Shown piece by piece: positions 62,263-64,000 of a stretch of 64,000 bases of DNA (positions within the stretch are counted from its first letter, which is position 1; each line of letters starts with the position of its first letter). Position numbers and translations under genes: made by a program. Location: positions 3,876,001 through 3,940,000 of the forward strand of contig NC_134682.1 of the NCBI RefSeq assembly GCF_024713945.1, read 5' to 3'. A model generated the notes under the pieces. It was not told the DNA's origin. It saw nothing but the letters and a program-made list of their open reading frames with translations, and did no database searches. The DNA comes from Dermatophagoides farinae (Eukaryota > Arthropoda > Arachnida > Sarcoptiformes > Pyroglyphidae).

Positions 62263-64000
62263 CTTTATAGATATTTGGCTTGTCATTCATCATATAATCA
62301 TCAACAAAACATCATCATCATCATCATAAGATGTGTAGAATATTCTTTGGAATTTATGAATTTGCACATTCGAATTCGAATATATTATTTTATTATTATT
62401 ATTATTATTAGCTCAAAATAAAAGCCGACTATATGCACACACACACACACATTGTCGACGGATGGACATACAACGAGAAAAAAAACGATATTTTTCATTT
62501 TCACATATATATTGGACATTTATAAATTGTCCAAGAATAAATGTCGTCTAGTTTTTTTGCTGTTGTTGTTGTTGTTGTTGCATACCTTTTTTCACGAATG
62601 TCATCATCATATAATAATGTGTGATGTGATAATAAAATATTAGTCATTCTATCCGGAATCATATTTTTTTTTCTCTTTCTTTTTCAATTCTTGTTCTCCA
62701 CATGTGGAAATAGTTGAACAGCAGCAGACAGTTGATATTTTTACATTCGCTTTTTTTTTGATTTCCATGATTTGTCGTTGTTGTTGTTGTTGTTGTTGGT
62801 ATATTCGAATTTATGTATGTTTTTTTCATTTTGCCGTTTTTATTCTGCAATCGTTTTATTTCATTCAAAGAACTTTTTGATTGAACGATTTATCATTGAA
62901 TTGGTTGTACAAAAATTGATTCAACAACACAAGTCGATTGGCTGGCTATGATCATGAATCACAATATATATTGATCTTGAATGGAATGGTATGGGCAATA
63001 TCAATCAATCAATCAATCATCATCATCATTCGAAAATATTTCCATTTTTTGTTTTGTTTTGTTTTGTTTCGGATGAAAAACAGATTTTTCTCCACACTCA
63101 TTTTTTAATATATGAGGATGACAAATGTATGTAATTAATGTGATTATTATTATATGAGAAAAAAAGAGAACAAAATAAATGTTATCATCATCATCATCAT
63201 CATCATCATTATCATTAAAATAATTGATGTACAAATTGTTTGTTATGTATTTTATGTATGGATCATCATCATCATCATCAATATTGTTCGATGATTCGCC
63301 GAATTGTACACCTTTTTGTTCATTCGTGAAGAGATGTAATATATATCAATCAATCAATGTGCCGAAAAATCTGTTTTTCTGTTTCAAAGGTGATAAAAAA
63401 AAGAGAGAAAGATGGAAAAAAAATTCGGTAACGAACCATTAATTTTTTTTTCTCTTTATTTCATTCATTTTTTTTTATTGTTTTTTTTTTGTTCTTGTTC
63501 TCGTTCTTTTTGATTTTCAAATGCAGAATATATGAAAAATGTTTTCAAATTAACATCATCATCATCAGTATTGGGAAATTGAAATTCCAATAATTTTTCA
63601 ATAACAAACAAACAAATAAATCGCATCATCATTGTATTGTATTCTGCCGAGAAATTCTTCTATAAAAAACAAAAACAAAAAATCTCTCCTGGGAACTCTT
63701 TAGGTTCTTCTTTTTTTTTGTTGTTGTTGGCAAATATATATTCGATTCGATATATATATATATATAAATCCATAGATGGATGAATGGTCATGATGATGAT
63801 GATGATGATGATGGTAATAACTATGCATTCACCATGCATAACGATCACATAGAATGTATGTATTATTATAAATATATGTTTTTTTTTTTGGCCAACATTT
63901 TTCACGGTAGAATAAAGAATTTCTCTCTCTCTCTCCCTGATGATAGAATATTCGAAAACAGATTGGCCAGAAAAAAAAATATTTTTTCTAGTAAAAATGA

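Larger units (their letters stand above)
59656..64000. other. Low-complexity 3' flank to the window end
   Basis: About 4.3 kb with CA/TG runs (near 59885, 60233, 62436), (AAT)n at 62240-62262, GAT/ATC and GTT runs and A/T tracts. Apart from the exon-like ORF at 61144-61388, no coding sequence was recognised; other open frames are low-complexity translations. Confidence 0.55.

Overview
This is a eukaryotic chromosomal window. It is strongly AT-rich, with GT..AG introns, mostly about 50-580 bp, and many Asn/Gln/His/Thr/Asp homorepeats encoded by CAA, AAT, CAT, ACA and GAT runs. Intergenic DNA is full of (CA)n, (GA)n, (GAT)n, poly-A and poly-T. The gene set points to an arthropod: CAPA/pyrokinin-type receptors, an FLRFamide precursor, a selenoprotein T with Cys instead of Sec, and a KANK with a CCPYGFHID motif. 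An acariform mite of the Dermatophagoides/Sarcoptes kind is my best guess from composition and compactness; this is inference, not proof.

Left third (1-19 kb): two tandem + strand genes for neuromedin-U-like PRXamide receptors. The first is cut by the window edge; the second is complete. About 10.5 kb of gene-free low-complexity DNA separates them.

Middle (19-40 kb), mostly minus strand: a 10-exon gene for a secreted protein of about 2,020 residues (EGF, cadherin-like, an undescribed repeat module, a discoidin domain); tectonic and B9D2, two subunits of the ciliary transition-zone complex, only 28 bp apart in the same direction; a diacylglycerol lipase; a PAGR1/PA1 homologue; then, divergently, SELENOT (+); and an unrecognised coiled-coil membrane protein (-).

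Right part (40-64 kb): an FLRFamide neuropeptide precursor (+), convergent with CSTF3/suppressor of forked (-); after about 4.4 kb of low-complexity DNA a compact + strand run of KANK, TSG101 and CDC37; then about 4.3 kb with one exon-like orphan ORF. No tRNA, rRNA, CRISPR array or transposon gene was recognised.

Exon models were built by hand from splice consensus and phase. For most genes every exon joins in frame from ATG to stop, which is strong internal support. The exceptions are KANK, whose first exon shows an unresolved frame discontinuity, and the last acceptor of the lipase, which is weak. The main points of interest are the B9D2-tectonic arrangement, the repeat module and an in-frame hydrophobic intron in the large secreted protein, a near-perfect intronic hairpin, and an inverted exon-like segment upstream of the FLRFamide gene.
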